A stretch of DNA of 26,047 bases from a virus. The notes below the pieces were generated by a model, which searched no databases, was not told the origin of the DNA, and saw only the letters and a program-made list of their open reading frames with translations. The position numbers were made by a program, and so were the translations under genes. The DNA lies in the IMG/VR virus record IMGVR_UViG_3300035183_000214, positions 1 to 26,047 of that record, one strand, 5' to 3'. How positions within the stretch are numbered: position 1 is the stretch's first letter; each line of letters starts with the position of its first letter. This document shows, piece by piece, positions 12,738 to 19,946 of this stretch.

Positions 12738-12896
12738 TTATCGCGGAATGCGCAAAAGTTCAGCCAACATCGTTTTAAATTCTTCTAGGATTTCTTTCAG
12801 AGTTTTACATTCCTCCGAACAAAAATAATTCTCGTCCTTTTTGTAGGATTCACCTGTAATTTTATTAAGACAGTAGGCACACTTTTTTAGTCTCAT
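12738..12896 (-). CDS. Small zinc-finger protein C, TRASH/treble-clef-like (52 aa)
   Basis: A third tiny cysteine protein: KKCAYCLNKITG (Cys6, Cys9) and ENYFCSEECKTLKE (Cys26, Cys30) followed by a long helix to the C-terminus (ILEEFKTMLAELLRIP). The CxxC plus FCSxxC pattern is that of TRASH/MYM-like treble-clef fingers. The start overlaps the stop of the upstream gene (ATGA). It could bind nucleic acids or a host protein. Confidence 0.75.
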   Translation of the reverse strand: MRLKKCAYCLNKITGESYKKDENYFCSEECKTLKEILEEFKTMLAELLRIPR

Positions 12897-13207
12897 AGGT
12901 ATTTCTCTTTTATTTTACTCCAACTAACATCTTTGCCTTCGGGGAGTAGATCCAAGCTAGGAAACTTCTTATAAAATAAGATTGCATCCCACAATTCCCC
13001 CTCGTCAATCTCAAGCTCGTCAGCTATTTTAGATAAACTGACTGAATTAATATCGTTTTCAGTTAAAACCTTGCCTACATTCCACCATTTTTCAATCTCG
13101 ACCCATCTGGCTTGAAAGCCATACTCTACTAAAATATAGTTTAATTCCCTTATGGATTTCTCCATAAATATTTCATCCAGTATTTTTTCATCAACATAGT
13201 CATTCAT
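12893..13207 (-). CDS. Hypothetical HTH-like protein (104 aa)
   Basis: No firm family. The N-terminal half is helical (ILDEIFMEKSIRELNYILVEYG), the middle has WWNVGKVLTEND, and the C-terminal half has a winged-HTH-like stretch SLSKIADELEIDEGELWDAI followed by LFYKKFPSLDLLPEG and DVSWSKIKEKYL. The last pattern is reminiscent of DUF1016-type N-terminal regions and of replication-linked HTH proteins. It overlaps the helicase-like gene by 4 nt (ATGA) and the next zinc-finger gene by 4 nt, so it belongs to the replication operon. Confidence 0.6.
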   Translation of the reverse strand: MNDYVDEKILDEIFMEKSIRELNYILVEYGFQARWVEIEKWWNVGKVLTENDINSVSLSKIADELEIDEGELWDAILFYKKFPSLDLLPEGKDVSWSKIKEKYL

Positions 13208-14721
13208 ACTTTAAAAATTTCTTCTATGTCTTTGAACGTTTTTTCACGATCATCTGCGGACGATGCGGACTGTGCGGTACGTAAAAGAGAACTAAAGAGG
13301 GTATCGTATGAGGCTAAGTCAATACCAAAATAGGAGGCTTTATTCTCTAAGTTTTCACGATTCATTACTACCCATCTCGCTTTATCGTGCCCTCTTTGCT
13401 CTATATCAAAACCTAAAACTTTCCTTATAATACTGGCTACTTTCTTATCTGTTAATTCACTCCTATAACCACCCGACTTTCTGTCTTCGTTTAGGATTGA
13501 AGTTAGACTCTTAAGTTGAACTTCATCTCCATTGTTCCATATATCAAGCATTAGTTCAAAGATAGATCCTTCTAACGATTCTCTTCTTTCCCGTAGTGTT
13601 TCTTCTTCTTGCTCTTTAGCAAATTGGAGTATATCTTTTCTCTTTTCTTCGTCTGAGAAATGATATATAGGAGTCAAGATTTGCTGAACACGGCGATCAA
13701 AAACCTCCAACTCTGGGAAGCCATACTTTATATCTTTAAGATTTACATTATCGTAGTTATTTAATCTCCACAATAATAGTTTATTCTGTATTTCTTGTGC
13801 TTCTTCATAGTCCTCCTTTAACTGATATAGAGGAAGTCTTTTTGTATTTTTTTCCATCTTAACAGTTATCGTTCTCGATTGAAGCCCCGCATCATCTATG
13901 GGTTTTTCTGAAGTAAATATCTTGGGTGATTTAACAATATAAGCAGTTAATTTTTTAATCTTTTCTCCTTCTGTTCTTACTATTAATCTATCTGACACTC
14001 CAGCTTTTAAGAATAATATAATGCTTTTGGTGTCTTCTCCCACCTTCTCAAATTCATCTATTAAGAGTGTTCCTCTCCAATAGGTTGACATCCTAAACAT
14101 TGAAGCGATTGTTAGTGAGCCCGCAGTATCAATAGACTTATAACATAGATTACCAATTGTATACATAGCCGTAGACTTACCCGTTCCCGTCCCTCCCACA
14201 AAATGGACATAAGGAACAAAAGGAAACTTATCATATAGCCAGTAAAAGAGGATTAGGTTGGGAATAAATTTCTCATAATTTACTGGGTTCTTTGGAATTT
14301 GTATTCTGTCGGTAACATATTGATATATCTGATCTGTTATCTCCTTTGTGTTTTGGTATTCTTCCACCCCCGTTGGGAGCATTACTCCACCTTTTAAGAG
14401 TATATCATCAACTATAGGACGATATACGACTCCTTTGTATTCAAACTCATTTACAATGTCAATTTCTCCGTTTAGCCTCGAAAACCTTACAAAAGATGTT
14501 CCTCCTAGTTCTCTTTTACGTCCCGCATCGTCCGCATCGTCCGCACTGGCAATTTGCTCTAGGATATATTCTGGAGTCTCCAAAAATGAAGTTTCAACTA
14601 CATTATCTTTTTTCTCTTTTTTCTCTTTCCTTTTCTTGATTTCATCCACGCCCATTTTAGATATGGGTATTCCAAGTTCTTCAGCAATAAACTCTTCTGG
14701 CTTTTTTATTGGTCTTTCCAT
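13204..14721 (-). CDS. P-loop ATPase, putative replicative helicase
   Basis: A 505-residue protein with a central ATPase domain: Walker A VGGTGTGKSTAM (175-186), Walker B LLIDEFEK (219-226) and an arginine-finger-like SRT (in LQSRTITVKM) after a sensor strand (SPKIFTSEKP). The upstream YVHF strand and downstream layout resemble helicase or primase-helicase ATPases of phages and plasmids; it is probably the replicative helicase or loader for this phage. The N-terminal 150 residues contain a charged coil (KKRKEKKEKKDN) and no primase motif; the C-terminal 130 residues look like winged-helix DNA binding. A 16-bp sequence near the 5' end recurs in inverted orientation near the 3' end, encoding SADDADD and SASSADD. 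The ATG overlaps the upstream gene's stop by 16 nt. Confidence 0.75.
   Translation of the reverse strand: MERPIKKPEEFIAEELGIPISKMGVDEIKKRKEKKEKKDNVVETSFLETPEYILEQIASADDADDAGRKRELGGTSFVRFSRLNGEIDIVNEFEYKGVVYRPIVDDILLKGGVMLPTGVEEYQNTKEITDQIYQYVTDRIQIPKNPVNYEKFIPNLILFYWLYDKFPFVPYVHFVGGTGTGKSTAMYTIGNLCYKSIDTAGSLTIASMFRMSTYWRGTLLIDEFEKVGEDTKSIILFLKAGVSDRLIVRTEGEKIKKLTAYIVKSPKIFTSEKPIDDAGLQSRTITVKMEKNTKRLPLYQLKEDYEEAQEIQNKLLLWRLNNYDNVNLKDIKYGFPELEVFDRRVQQILTPIYHFSDEEKRKDILQFAKEQEEETLRERRESLEGSIFELMLDIWNNGDEVQLKSLTSILNEDRKSGGYRSELTDKKVASIIRKVLGFDIEQRGHDKARWVVMNRENLENKASYFGIDLASYDTLFSSLLRTAQSASSADDREKTFKDIEEIFKV
13255..13270. repeat. 16-bp repeat, 3' copy inside the helicase-like gene
   Basis: TGCGGACGATGCGGAC on the plus strand, the exact reverse complement of 14530-14545. 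It encodes part of the SASSADD motif. In the mRNA the two copies could pair over about 1.26 kb. Confidence 0.55.
14530..14545. repeat. 16-bp repeat, 5' copy inside the helicase-like gene
   Basis: GTCCGCATCGTCCGCA on the plus strand, the inverted copy of 13255-13270, itself built from two tandem GTCCGCATC-like units. It encodes the SADDADD motif near residue 59. It is GC-rich compared with the AT-rich surroundings. Confidence 0.55.
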
Positions 14722-14903
14722 TTTAGATACATTTGTTTTAGCAAATTATCCAATTCCTCTTTTTTCTTTAGATAAATTTTTTTCATAAATTCACGCTTGA
14801 CTTTACTATTAGCAGTAAACGTTCCGATGTAACTATCAATCTCTTCGTCAATGGCCTCCATTACTTTGTTAAAATCACTTAGTAGTTCTAGAGTCTTGTT
14901 CAT
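14706..14903 (-). CDS. Hypothetical coiled-coil protein (65 aa)
   Basis: Not recognised. Two helices with heptad-like spacing: LELLSDFNKVMEAIDEEIDS and REFMKKIYLKKKEELDNLLK, the second strongly basic. It overlaps both the preceding and following genes, so it is probably translated as part of the replication operon starting at 15114. Confidence 0.6.
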   Translation of the reverse strand: MNKTLELLSDFNKVMEAIDEEIDSYIGTFTANSKVKREFMKKIYLKKKEELDNLLKQMYLKWKDQ

Positions 14904-15114
14904 ATTGTTTTTTAAGTTCCTTAAGTTCTTGAAGGACGTCCTCTACATCATAAATTAAAGCAAGATAGTTTTTTAAAAGCTGTGTCTCTGATTGTAATTC
15001 GCCAAGAGGAAATCTGTTTTGTAGTTCACGAACCACCCAGGTAATCTGTTCAAGTCGCTTGTATTGCGACCTTAATCTTAAGAGGATAGCAGAATTATCA
15101 GTCAAATCATTCAT
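14875..15114 (-). CDS. Hypothetical coiled-coil protein, first gene of the replication operon (79 aa)
   Basis: A helical protein (LLRLRSQYKRLEQITWVV, then YDVEDVLQELKELKKQYEQ) without recognised family. The frame opens earlier at 15150, but a TTGACA with a -10 17 nt away places transcription start at about 15115, next to the ATG at 15114, which has no ribosome site; so 15114 is the preferred start of a leaderless message. It overlaps the next gene by 29 nt. Confidence 0.6.
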   Translation of the reverse strand: MNDLTDNSAILLRLRSQYKRLEQITWVVRELQNRFPLGELQSETQLLKNYLALIYDVEDVLQELKELKKQYEQDSRTTK

Positions 15115-15121
15115 TATATCT

Positions 15122-15150
15122 ACCTTAAAACCTACATTTCTGTTTGTCAA
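15122..15150 (-). promoter_or_regulatory. Probable leaderless promoter for the replication operon
   Basis: Perfect -35 TTGACA (15145-15150), 17-nt spacer, weak -10 TAAGGT (15122-15127; only the T, A and final T positions match). Geometry to the ATG (7 nt from -10) equals that of the promoter at 12325-12353. It sits in the 50-nt gap after the metallophosphoesterase gene. Confidence 0.5.
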
Positions 15151-15165
15151 CTATGTCTTTCTGTA

Positions 15166-16116
15166 TCAACCTTTGTTCACCAAATCAATGAAATTTTTTG
15201 CAGTCTCTAAATTCTCAATTGCCTCAACATTCTTTTCTCCAGCAGATAGAAAAAGAATAGGGAAGCCAACCTGAGGATGGGGCGCCATTCCGTAACCTCT
15301 CTTGCCGTAACTGTCTTCCGTTTTAAAAGTCCCAAGTTGAATGACATAAGGTTTTTTATCTCGATGAGTTAGCTTCTCCATCCCAAACCTGTGCTTGTCG
15401 CCACTTATAACTATATCTGCGTCCCGATGAAGTTCAAGCATTCTCTTGCCAGCGTGGGTGGGATTGAAACTTGAATTATATTTTGATATTGCGTGGTAAA
15501 GCAGGATTCTGTATTTGACTTCATTAACTTCAAGGTTAAGCATCCCGCCTGAATTGAGAAGAGGAATATCTAAATCTTCTGCTAGCCACCTATAAGGTTC
15601 GACCCCAGCTGTTTTATAAATCCAATCGTCATGATTGCCGGTTGTGGCACATAGGATTTTTTCTTTGTATTGCGAGAAAAACTTTCGCAAAGTCATAAGT
15701 TGAGCATCGGCGTTGACTACATCCTCAACCATTCCTGTAGGGTGCTTAAAAGGTCCAAAAAAATCTCCCAAATCACCAAGCAGTACAGTATGGATGGGGT
15801 ACCTATCCATTGCTTGAAGATACTTCTCAAGTTGGTGGTAATTTGTGTGCTCTGAGCCTATATGAAGATCTGATAGTGGCATTAAAAAGAAGTATGGCAG
15901 TCTTCCCGTATCTACTCTGATAGTTACTTCGTCCCTCCACAACCCCAAAGCTTCTCTTTGCCTTTGTATCTCTTTCATCCGTTCAAGTTCTTGGCTGAAA
16001 GTTGTGGGTTGGTGGGGCTGTGGTTTACTTACTTGAGGTCGAATAGTCTCTCGTCTGATTTCGTCATCAGGTCTAAAACTTCCATCTGGATAAAAAAGTC
16101 CTTTTTCTTTACTCAT
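15166..16116 (-). CDS. Calcineurin-like metallophosphoesterase
   Basis: A 316-residue protein with all metal-binding blocks of the calcineurin-like phosphoesterase fold: SDLHIGS (D83, H85), LLGDLGDFF (D115), TTGNHDDW (N161, H162), LLYHAIS (H208) and ISGDKHRFG (D240, H242). The first ~65 residues are polar and probably disordered. Phage members of this family may act as nucleases or phosphatases, for example Mre11/SbcD-like; no further SbcD domain is present, so the substrate is open. The ATG overlaps the stop of the upstream gene (ATGAGTAA). Confidence 0.85.
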   Translation of the reverse strand: MSKEKGLFYPDGSFRPDDEIRRETIRPQVSKPQPHQPTTFSQELERMKEIQRQREALGLWRDEVTIRVDTGRLPYFFLMPLSDLHIGSEHTNYHQLEKYLQAMDRYPIHTVLLGDLGDFFGPFKHPTGMVEDVVNADAQLMTLRKFFSQYKEKILCATTGNHDDWIYKTAGVEPYRWLAEDLDIPLLNSGGMLNLEVNEVKYRILLYHAISKYNSSFNPTHAGKRMLELHRDADIVISGDKHRFGMEKLTHRDKKPYVIQLGTFKTEDSYGKRGYGMAPHPQVGFPILFLSAGEKNVEAIENLETAKNFIDLVNKG

Positions 16117-16369
16117 CGTCTAGCAAATCTCCGAAAGCATTAGCTATGTGTTCTTGATTTTCTTCCATCTCCTCTTCGCTTCCGAATAAAATAACGATGT
16201 CATTACCATTTTCTAGTTCCTTTCTCACAATCCCATCAATAAATAAATCTGTAGAAGTTGAATCTGATACCGCGATTGTCTCAAGTTCGCCTTGGTTTAT
16301 TTCTTTTCCTACGACACAAACCCCCCTGGCTACTTCATTTGAAAATCCCAGTTTAATTTCTAAACCCAT
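16109..16369 (-). CDS. Hypothetical acidic protein (86 aa)
   Basis: Not recognised. Predicted strands in the N-terminal half (MGLEIKLGF, VARGVCVVGK, ETIAVSDS) and a strongly acidic C-terminus (EEEMEENQEH...FGDLLDDE). A good ribosome site GGAG lies in the last codons of the preceding gene, 5 nt before the ATG at 16369. The 3' end overlaps the metallophosphoesterase start. Confidence 0.65.
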   Translation of the reverse strand: MGLEIKLGFSNEVARGVCVVGKEINQGELETIAVSDSTSTDLFIDGIVRKELENGNDIVILFGSEEEMEENQEHIANAFGDLLDDE

Positions 16370-16371
16370 AC

Positions 16372-16563
16372 TTACTCCAGTTTTCTAATTGCATCTCTAA
16401 TCCCATAAATAGAGATTGAGCCGCCCAAAGTAAGAATAAACTCATAGGTTTTCTCGTCAATTTTTCCTAACGCCTTTAATCCCCCGCCAACAAAAATCAC
16501 GATGGCTCCGATAATTGTTTTTTTTCCTTCTAACCAATTCCAGAGGTCTTTTGTAAGTCTCAT
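16372..16563 (-). CDS. Small two-helix membrane protein, possible holin (63 aa)
   Basis: Two hydrophobic segments: KKTIIGAIVIFVGGGLKALG (14-33) and FILTLGGSISIYGI (42-55), with charged ends (MRLTKDLWNWLEGKK and RDAIRKLE). Gly-rich double-helix proteins of this size are often encoded beside endolysin-like genes, and this one follows a C39-like peptidase, so a holin-like role is plausible. The ATG is 6 nt after the peptidase stop and a GGGGGGTGAG ribosome site covers that stop codon. Confidence 0.65.
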   Translation of the reverse strand: MRLTKDLWNWLEGKKTIIGAIVIFVGGGLKALGKIDEKTYEFILTLGGSISIYGIRDAIRKLE

Positions 16564-16569
16564 GTGTTC

Positions 16570-17568
16570 TCACCCCCCCCATCCATCTTTTTTATAAATA
16601 TTCACGATAAATTTCCCCAGCTTAAACATCAACCCAACCTTCTGCAGAGACAACCTCGACTGGCACTGTGCTAGCTCGTCTGCTAGTTTCTCCTTGTCTG
16701 TTTTAACTGCCCCCAACGCTTGCAAAAGCGCCTCGTCCGTTGCGAATACACCTACCACCTCCTCGACTGCGCTTCTAAACTTATTCACGGCATCTTCTAG
16801 TGGAAGAAGCTTGGACATCTCATTTTCAATCTCGACCAGCCCGCTACTAGCTGGTAGATAGTATTCCTGAACCCATTTGACTATGAAGCCGTCAAACTGT
16901 TTGGCCTTGTCTTGGTATTCTTTGTATGTTTTGTGCTCCTCGACGAGTGCCCGCGCGTAGCCCTCTAGGTTCCCCCCTTTGAGCGCGTCTTCCAGTGGCA
17001 GCCCCGCAAAAGCGCTCTTGATGACCTCTAGTACCCTCTTCTCCGGCTCGCCTGGGTCAGCTGGCGGTTGGTAGGGGTTGACGCCCAAAATACGAATACC
17101 CTTTACAAAACCGTAATTCCCCCACCTAGCCGATATTTTCTCCTCTTTCCCCGTCCATGGGTCGTGGATGACAGCTGTTCCTCCCTCCTTACCAGTCAAA
17201 AGTACGAAATGATCCGAATCAATTGCTCCACCAATCGGCTTCGCACTCACCCGACAAAGTACGACAAGATCAGGCTTTAGTAAGTCATCTAAAGAGGGGA
17301 CGTCGTTCCAGGGGTCAACACTTGTAAAAGAGACGAATATATTTGGGAAGATATTGGAAAGGCGGGCAACATCTATATAATTGTTAAATTGACCTGTCCA
17401 GGCATTGTTTTGCTTTAGAAGATCGTTAAACCCCTCGGGAGTAAAAGAGTAGCCCTTATTGTTTAGACCGTTCACTAAAGATACTAAATAGCAACCATAC
17501 GAGTAGATCGTGCCGTCGCCGAATCCTAGTTTTATGTATTTATATCTGTCTTCAGTTTGTCTAAACAT
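16570..17568 (-). CDS. C39-like cysteine peptidase with C-terminal helical region
   Basis: The N-terminal ~150 residues look like a C39-type papain-like peptidase: catalytic Cys26 in SYGCYLVSLVNGL, His120 in SDHFVLLTG, and Asp136 in AVIHDPWTG. A short Pro-rich linker (NPYQPPADPGEPE) leads into a ~160-residue helical region with coiled coil and a basic, hydrophobic end (KVGLMFKLGKFIVNIYKK). Such proteins occur in phages as cell-wall peptidases; membership in a cassette with an XhlA-like protein and a holin-like protein supports a role in lysis or entry. It starts 1 nt after the upstream stop with no clear ribosome site. Confidence 0.75.
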   Translation of the reverse strand: MFRQTEDRYKYIKLGFGDGTIYSYGCYLVSLVNGLNNKGYSFTPEGFNDLLKQNNAWTGQFNNYIDVARLSNIFPNIFVSFTSVDPWNDVPSLDDLLKPDLVVLCRVSAKPIGGAIDSDHFVLLTGKEGGTAVIHDPWTGKEEKISARWGNYGFVKGIRILGVNPYQPPADPGEPEKRVLEVIKSAFAGLPLEDALKGGNLEGYARALVEEHKTYKEYQDKAKQFDGFIVKWVQEYYLPASSGLVEIENEMSKLLPLEDAVNKFRSAVEEVVGVFATDEALLQALGAVKTDKEKLADELAQCQSRLSLQKVGLMFKLGKFIVNIYKKDGWGG

Positions 17569-17569
17569 T

Positions 17570-17779
17570 TTAGAGGTACTTTGAGATCAGTACACCTATT
17601 ATTATAGCGCCAACGTTAAGAAGAGTAAAAACATCAACTCTAGTTTTCAGGGAATGTAACGCCTCTTCTAGGTGGGGTAAGTGGTTTGTGAGAATTCTAT
17701 CCAACTTTTGATCCAAGTCGCGATAATTTCTCTCTAGTTGTTCCACTCGCCATTCTGTTGTTGATTTTGATTTTGTCAT
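17570..17779 (-). CDS. XhlA-like coiled-coil/TM protein (69 aa)
   Basis: Shaped like hemolysin XhlA/haemolytic phage proteins: a coiled-coil with repeating heptads (VEQLERNYRDLDQKLDRIL, then LEEALHSLKTRVDV) followed by one C-terminal membrane segment (FTLLNVGAIIIGVLISKYL). XhlA proteins attach a lytic enzyme or holin to the membrane. The longer frame starts at 17812, but that reading overlaps the adhesin gene; ATG 17779 follows its stop by 4 nt and is preferred. No ribosome site is visible. Confidence 0.7.
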   Translation of the reverse strand: MTKSKSTTEWRVEQLERNYRDLDQKLDRILTNHLPHLEEALHSLKTRVDVFTLLNVGAIIIGVLISKYL

Positions 17780-17783
17780 GTTT

Positions 17784-19052
17784 TTATAGGAAATTGTGAA
17801 AAAAGATACCACCAGCTGATTCTACTAAACTTGTATCTTGGTTAGCGTATAAGGTTGGATTGGTTGAACCAGAGTAAGAACTAGAGTAGTGGAGAGCAAT
17901 TGCGCCTTTTCTTCCATTTCCTCCCCCTCCACCGCTACCGCCAGACGCTCCTTCTCCTGCACCGTAATTACTGCCTGCAGAATTGTTTCCAGCCGAACTA
18001 CCGCCACCACCATAGTCTGAAACGACTAGTGAGCTTCCAAGTGTGGCACTAGAGCACACCAAAAGGATTGAGCCGCCACCACCACCTCCGCCTGCTCTCC
18101 ATCCGTTTGACCCGTGGCCACCAGAAGTGTTGATTGCCCCAGAAACGGAAATATTTTTGCCAATTAAAAAAACAATACCACCGCCGGAACCTCCTCCACC
18201 CGCACCGTAAGCCTCATCCGCTCCATTTCCTCCTCCTCCACCACCGCCACCAAATACAACTGTGGTTAAATCTGAAGAAGAAACACCGCTCCCGCCCAAA
18301 CCATAGTATGCATAACCACCGCTTGCAGTTCCTCCACTACCACCAGTCTGTTCAGACAAATTGCTTCCTCCCCCCCCAGCACCACCATTATTAGATGTAC
18401 CATTAGCCTTCCCAGCCCCACCACCATTACCATTGGCATTTCCATTTGACGAGGTCGCTGAAGTCCCAGCAGTCCCTTCACCATAAAATCCCGCTGCTTG
18501 TCCTTGTTTCCCAGTTCCGCCATAAAAACCGCCACCTGTCCCGCCAGCACCATCACCGCCTGATGGATTTGATGTTCCATTTCCGCCTTTATTGTTTATT
18601 GTTCCTGTTACTGTGGCTATTCCTTTCGCCGCCAAGACCAAAATCCCTCCCGTATCTCCGTCCCAACTAGGCACCGTCCAAGTCCCAGAGGGGCAGGTTA
18701 CATCGTTATATCTTGGAATTTTGACTGCTTGCGCTTGCGAAGCTCCGCTATCAGTGTAGGTATATTGAAGTGCTGTTTGTAAAGTTAACGAGGTTGTTCC
18801 ACCCCCAGAAGATATTTTGTTAATTTCCCATTGCCCAGCTCCCGTTCCTCTTGTTTGATGAATTAAAAGCAAATCTCCATCACTAAACCCAGAAGAACCT
18901 AAAGTTAGAGTTGTTGAACCAGAAGAACCGCTACAAGAACGGTAAGTCATTGTGGGGATGGTTGGAGAGTTGTAATCACCGTCAGCACCATCACCAAAAG
19001 GCTTACCAGCAATTACTCTGTCTATTCGTTGCCAAGAATTCAGATTTGCCAT
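17784..19052 (-). CDS. Glycine-rich tail adhesin / receptor-binding protein
   Basis: A 422-residue protein. The N-terminal 130 residues contain beta-rich segments (SGSTTLTLGSSGFSDGDLLLIHQ in two parts) and a WTVPSWDGDTGGILVLAAKG block, common in virion adhesins. From about residue 150 the sequence is dominated by Gly/Ser/Asn/Ala runs (GGDGAGGTGGGFYGGTG, GGGGSGGG, AGGGGGGGSI) interrupted by hydrophobic strand sequences such as GIVFLIGKNISVSG. This recalls the polyglycine sandwich tip of phage adhesins. Receptor binding is inferred from position after the tail genes and this composition. ATG 19052 follows the upstream stop by 3 nt without a ribosome site. Confidence 0.65.
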   Translation of the reverse strand: MANLNSWQRIDRVIAGKPFGDGADGDYNSPTIPTMTYRSCSGSSGSTTLTLGSSGFSDGDLLLIHQTRGTGAGQWEINKISSGGGTTSLTLQTALQYTYTDSGASQAQAVKIPRYNDVTCPSGTWTVPSWDGDTGGILVLAAKGIATVTGTINNKGGNGTSNPSGGDGAGGTGGGFYGGTGKQGQAAGFYGEGTAGTSATSSNGNANGNGGGAGKANGTSNNGGAGGGGSNLSEQTGGSGGTASGGYAYYGLGGSGVSSSDLTTVVFGGGGGGGGNGADEAYGAGGGGSGGGIVFLIGKNISVSGAINTSGGHGSNGWRAGGGGGGGSILLVCSSATLGSSLVVSDYGGGGSSAGNNSAGSNYGAGEGASGGSGGGGGNGRKGAIALHYSSSYSGSTNPTLYANQDTSLVESAGGIFFHNFL

Positions 19053-19055
19053 ATT

Positions 19056-19937
19056 TTATGCAAACTTTGCTCCCACTCCGTACCAAGTAGAGCCTACATA
19101 TCGAAGATTAATTACATTCATTTTTGAGGCAGTAGTTGTAAAAGTTGGGGTGGTGTTGTCTTGCCAAACTATAGTCGTGGTAAAAGATATTGTTCGTCCT
19201 CCAGTTGCATCTTCAATAAGAAATAGCTCCAAAGCCTCGCCCTCGCTAGGATTTGAGATTGTAATAGTTACATTTCCCGTCAAAGTCCCTTTTTGCCTTG
19301 TGCCTTTATTCATATCAATTGTAACTGAACCAGTAAGATTGCCGTTGTCATACACTCCACCCACTCGCGGAGAAGCTGATTTACCCTTTAAGAGAAGCGG
19401 AATGTAAGTATCATCTCCCGAAGCCTCAATAGATGGATTATTACCAGTTGCCGCGTTTGTGATTTTGACTTGATTTACAGCTGAAGCAGTAGCTGGTGTT
19501 TCTATGACCTCATTGCCGTTAGCATCTTTAATTGCGGTTGAGATTTTAGGGGTAGTTAAAGGCACATCTGCTATAATTGTTCCGTCCTGATTATGAGAAA
19601 CTAACCCCCAATCAACCATCCTATTCCACTGGTCAGCAGTTAGTCTTGCCTCAACCACTGCACCTGCAGAATGTCCTTGCGCCGTTCCCTCGACTCCCCT
19701 CACGAGATTGATAACGCTTGTCCCTGATACCACACCCCTCACAACCTCTTCTTTAGCTGGAGTCTTATTTTTATTTGCATCAATCCTATCTATCGTTAAC
19801 TCAACTGCCGTGTCTGTTGGGAGACCCGTGGTTGAGACTAAAGACATAGAAGTAGCTGTGCCATCAGCAATACTTCCCGCAAGGGTTGTGGTAAATCTTC
19901 TTGCTCCTTTTATAAGTCTGTCTGTATTGGCTGCCAT
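19056..19937 (-). CDS. Tail fibre / appendage protein
   Basis: A 293-residue, beta-rich protein typical of phage tail appendages. It begins MAANTDRLIKGARRFTTTLAG and contains a repeated 'TTGLPTDTAVELTIDR', 'GVVSGTSVINLVRGVEGTA' pattern found in virion surface proteins, then a VVEARLTADQWNRMVD segment and a C-terminal half of beta-strands (VTIDMNKGTRQKGTLTGNVT, split) ending YVGSTWYGVGAKFA. Strong ribosome site AAGGAGG at 4 nt before the ATG. It lies between nozzle and adhesin and likely links them. Confidence 0.65.
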   Translation of the reverse strand: MAANTDRLIKGARRFTTTLAGSIADGTATSMSLVSTTGLPTDTAVELTIDRIDANKNKTPAKEEVVRGVVSGTSVINLVRGVEGTAQGHSAGAVVEARLTADQWNRMVDWGLVSHNQDGTIIADVPLTTPKISTAIKDANGNEVIETPATASAVNQVKITNAATGNNPSIEASGDDTYIPLLLKGKSASPRVGGVYDNGNLTGSVTIDMNKGTRQKGTLTGNVTITISNPSEGEALELFLIEDATGGRTISFTTTIVWQDNTTPTFTTTASKMNVINLRYVGSTWYGVGAKFA

Positions 19938-19946
19938 ATTTCCTCC

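Noticed and set aside
14348-14788. 146-codon plus-strand open frame
   Set aside because: It lies antisense to the helicase-like gene, has low-complexity Ser/Phe-rich composition, no ribosome site, and no sign of a protein family; it is a shadow of the real frame, as are the other plus-strand frames.
18134-18580. Open frames on both strands inside the adhesin gene (His/Leu-rich and Val/Met-rich)
   Set aside because: They come from the Gly-codon repeats read in other frames; composition is extremely biased and no start signals are present.
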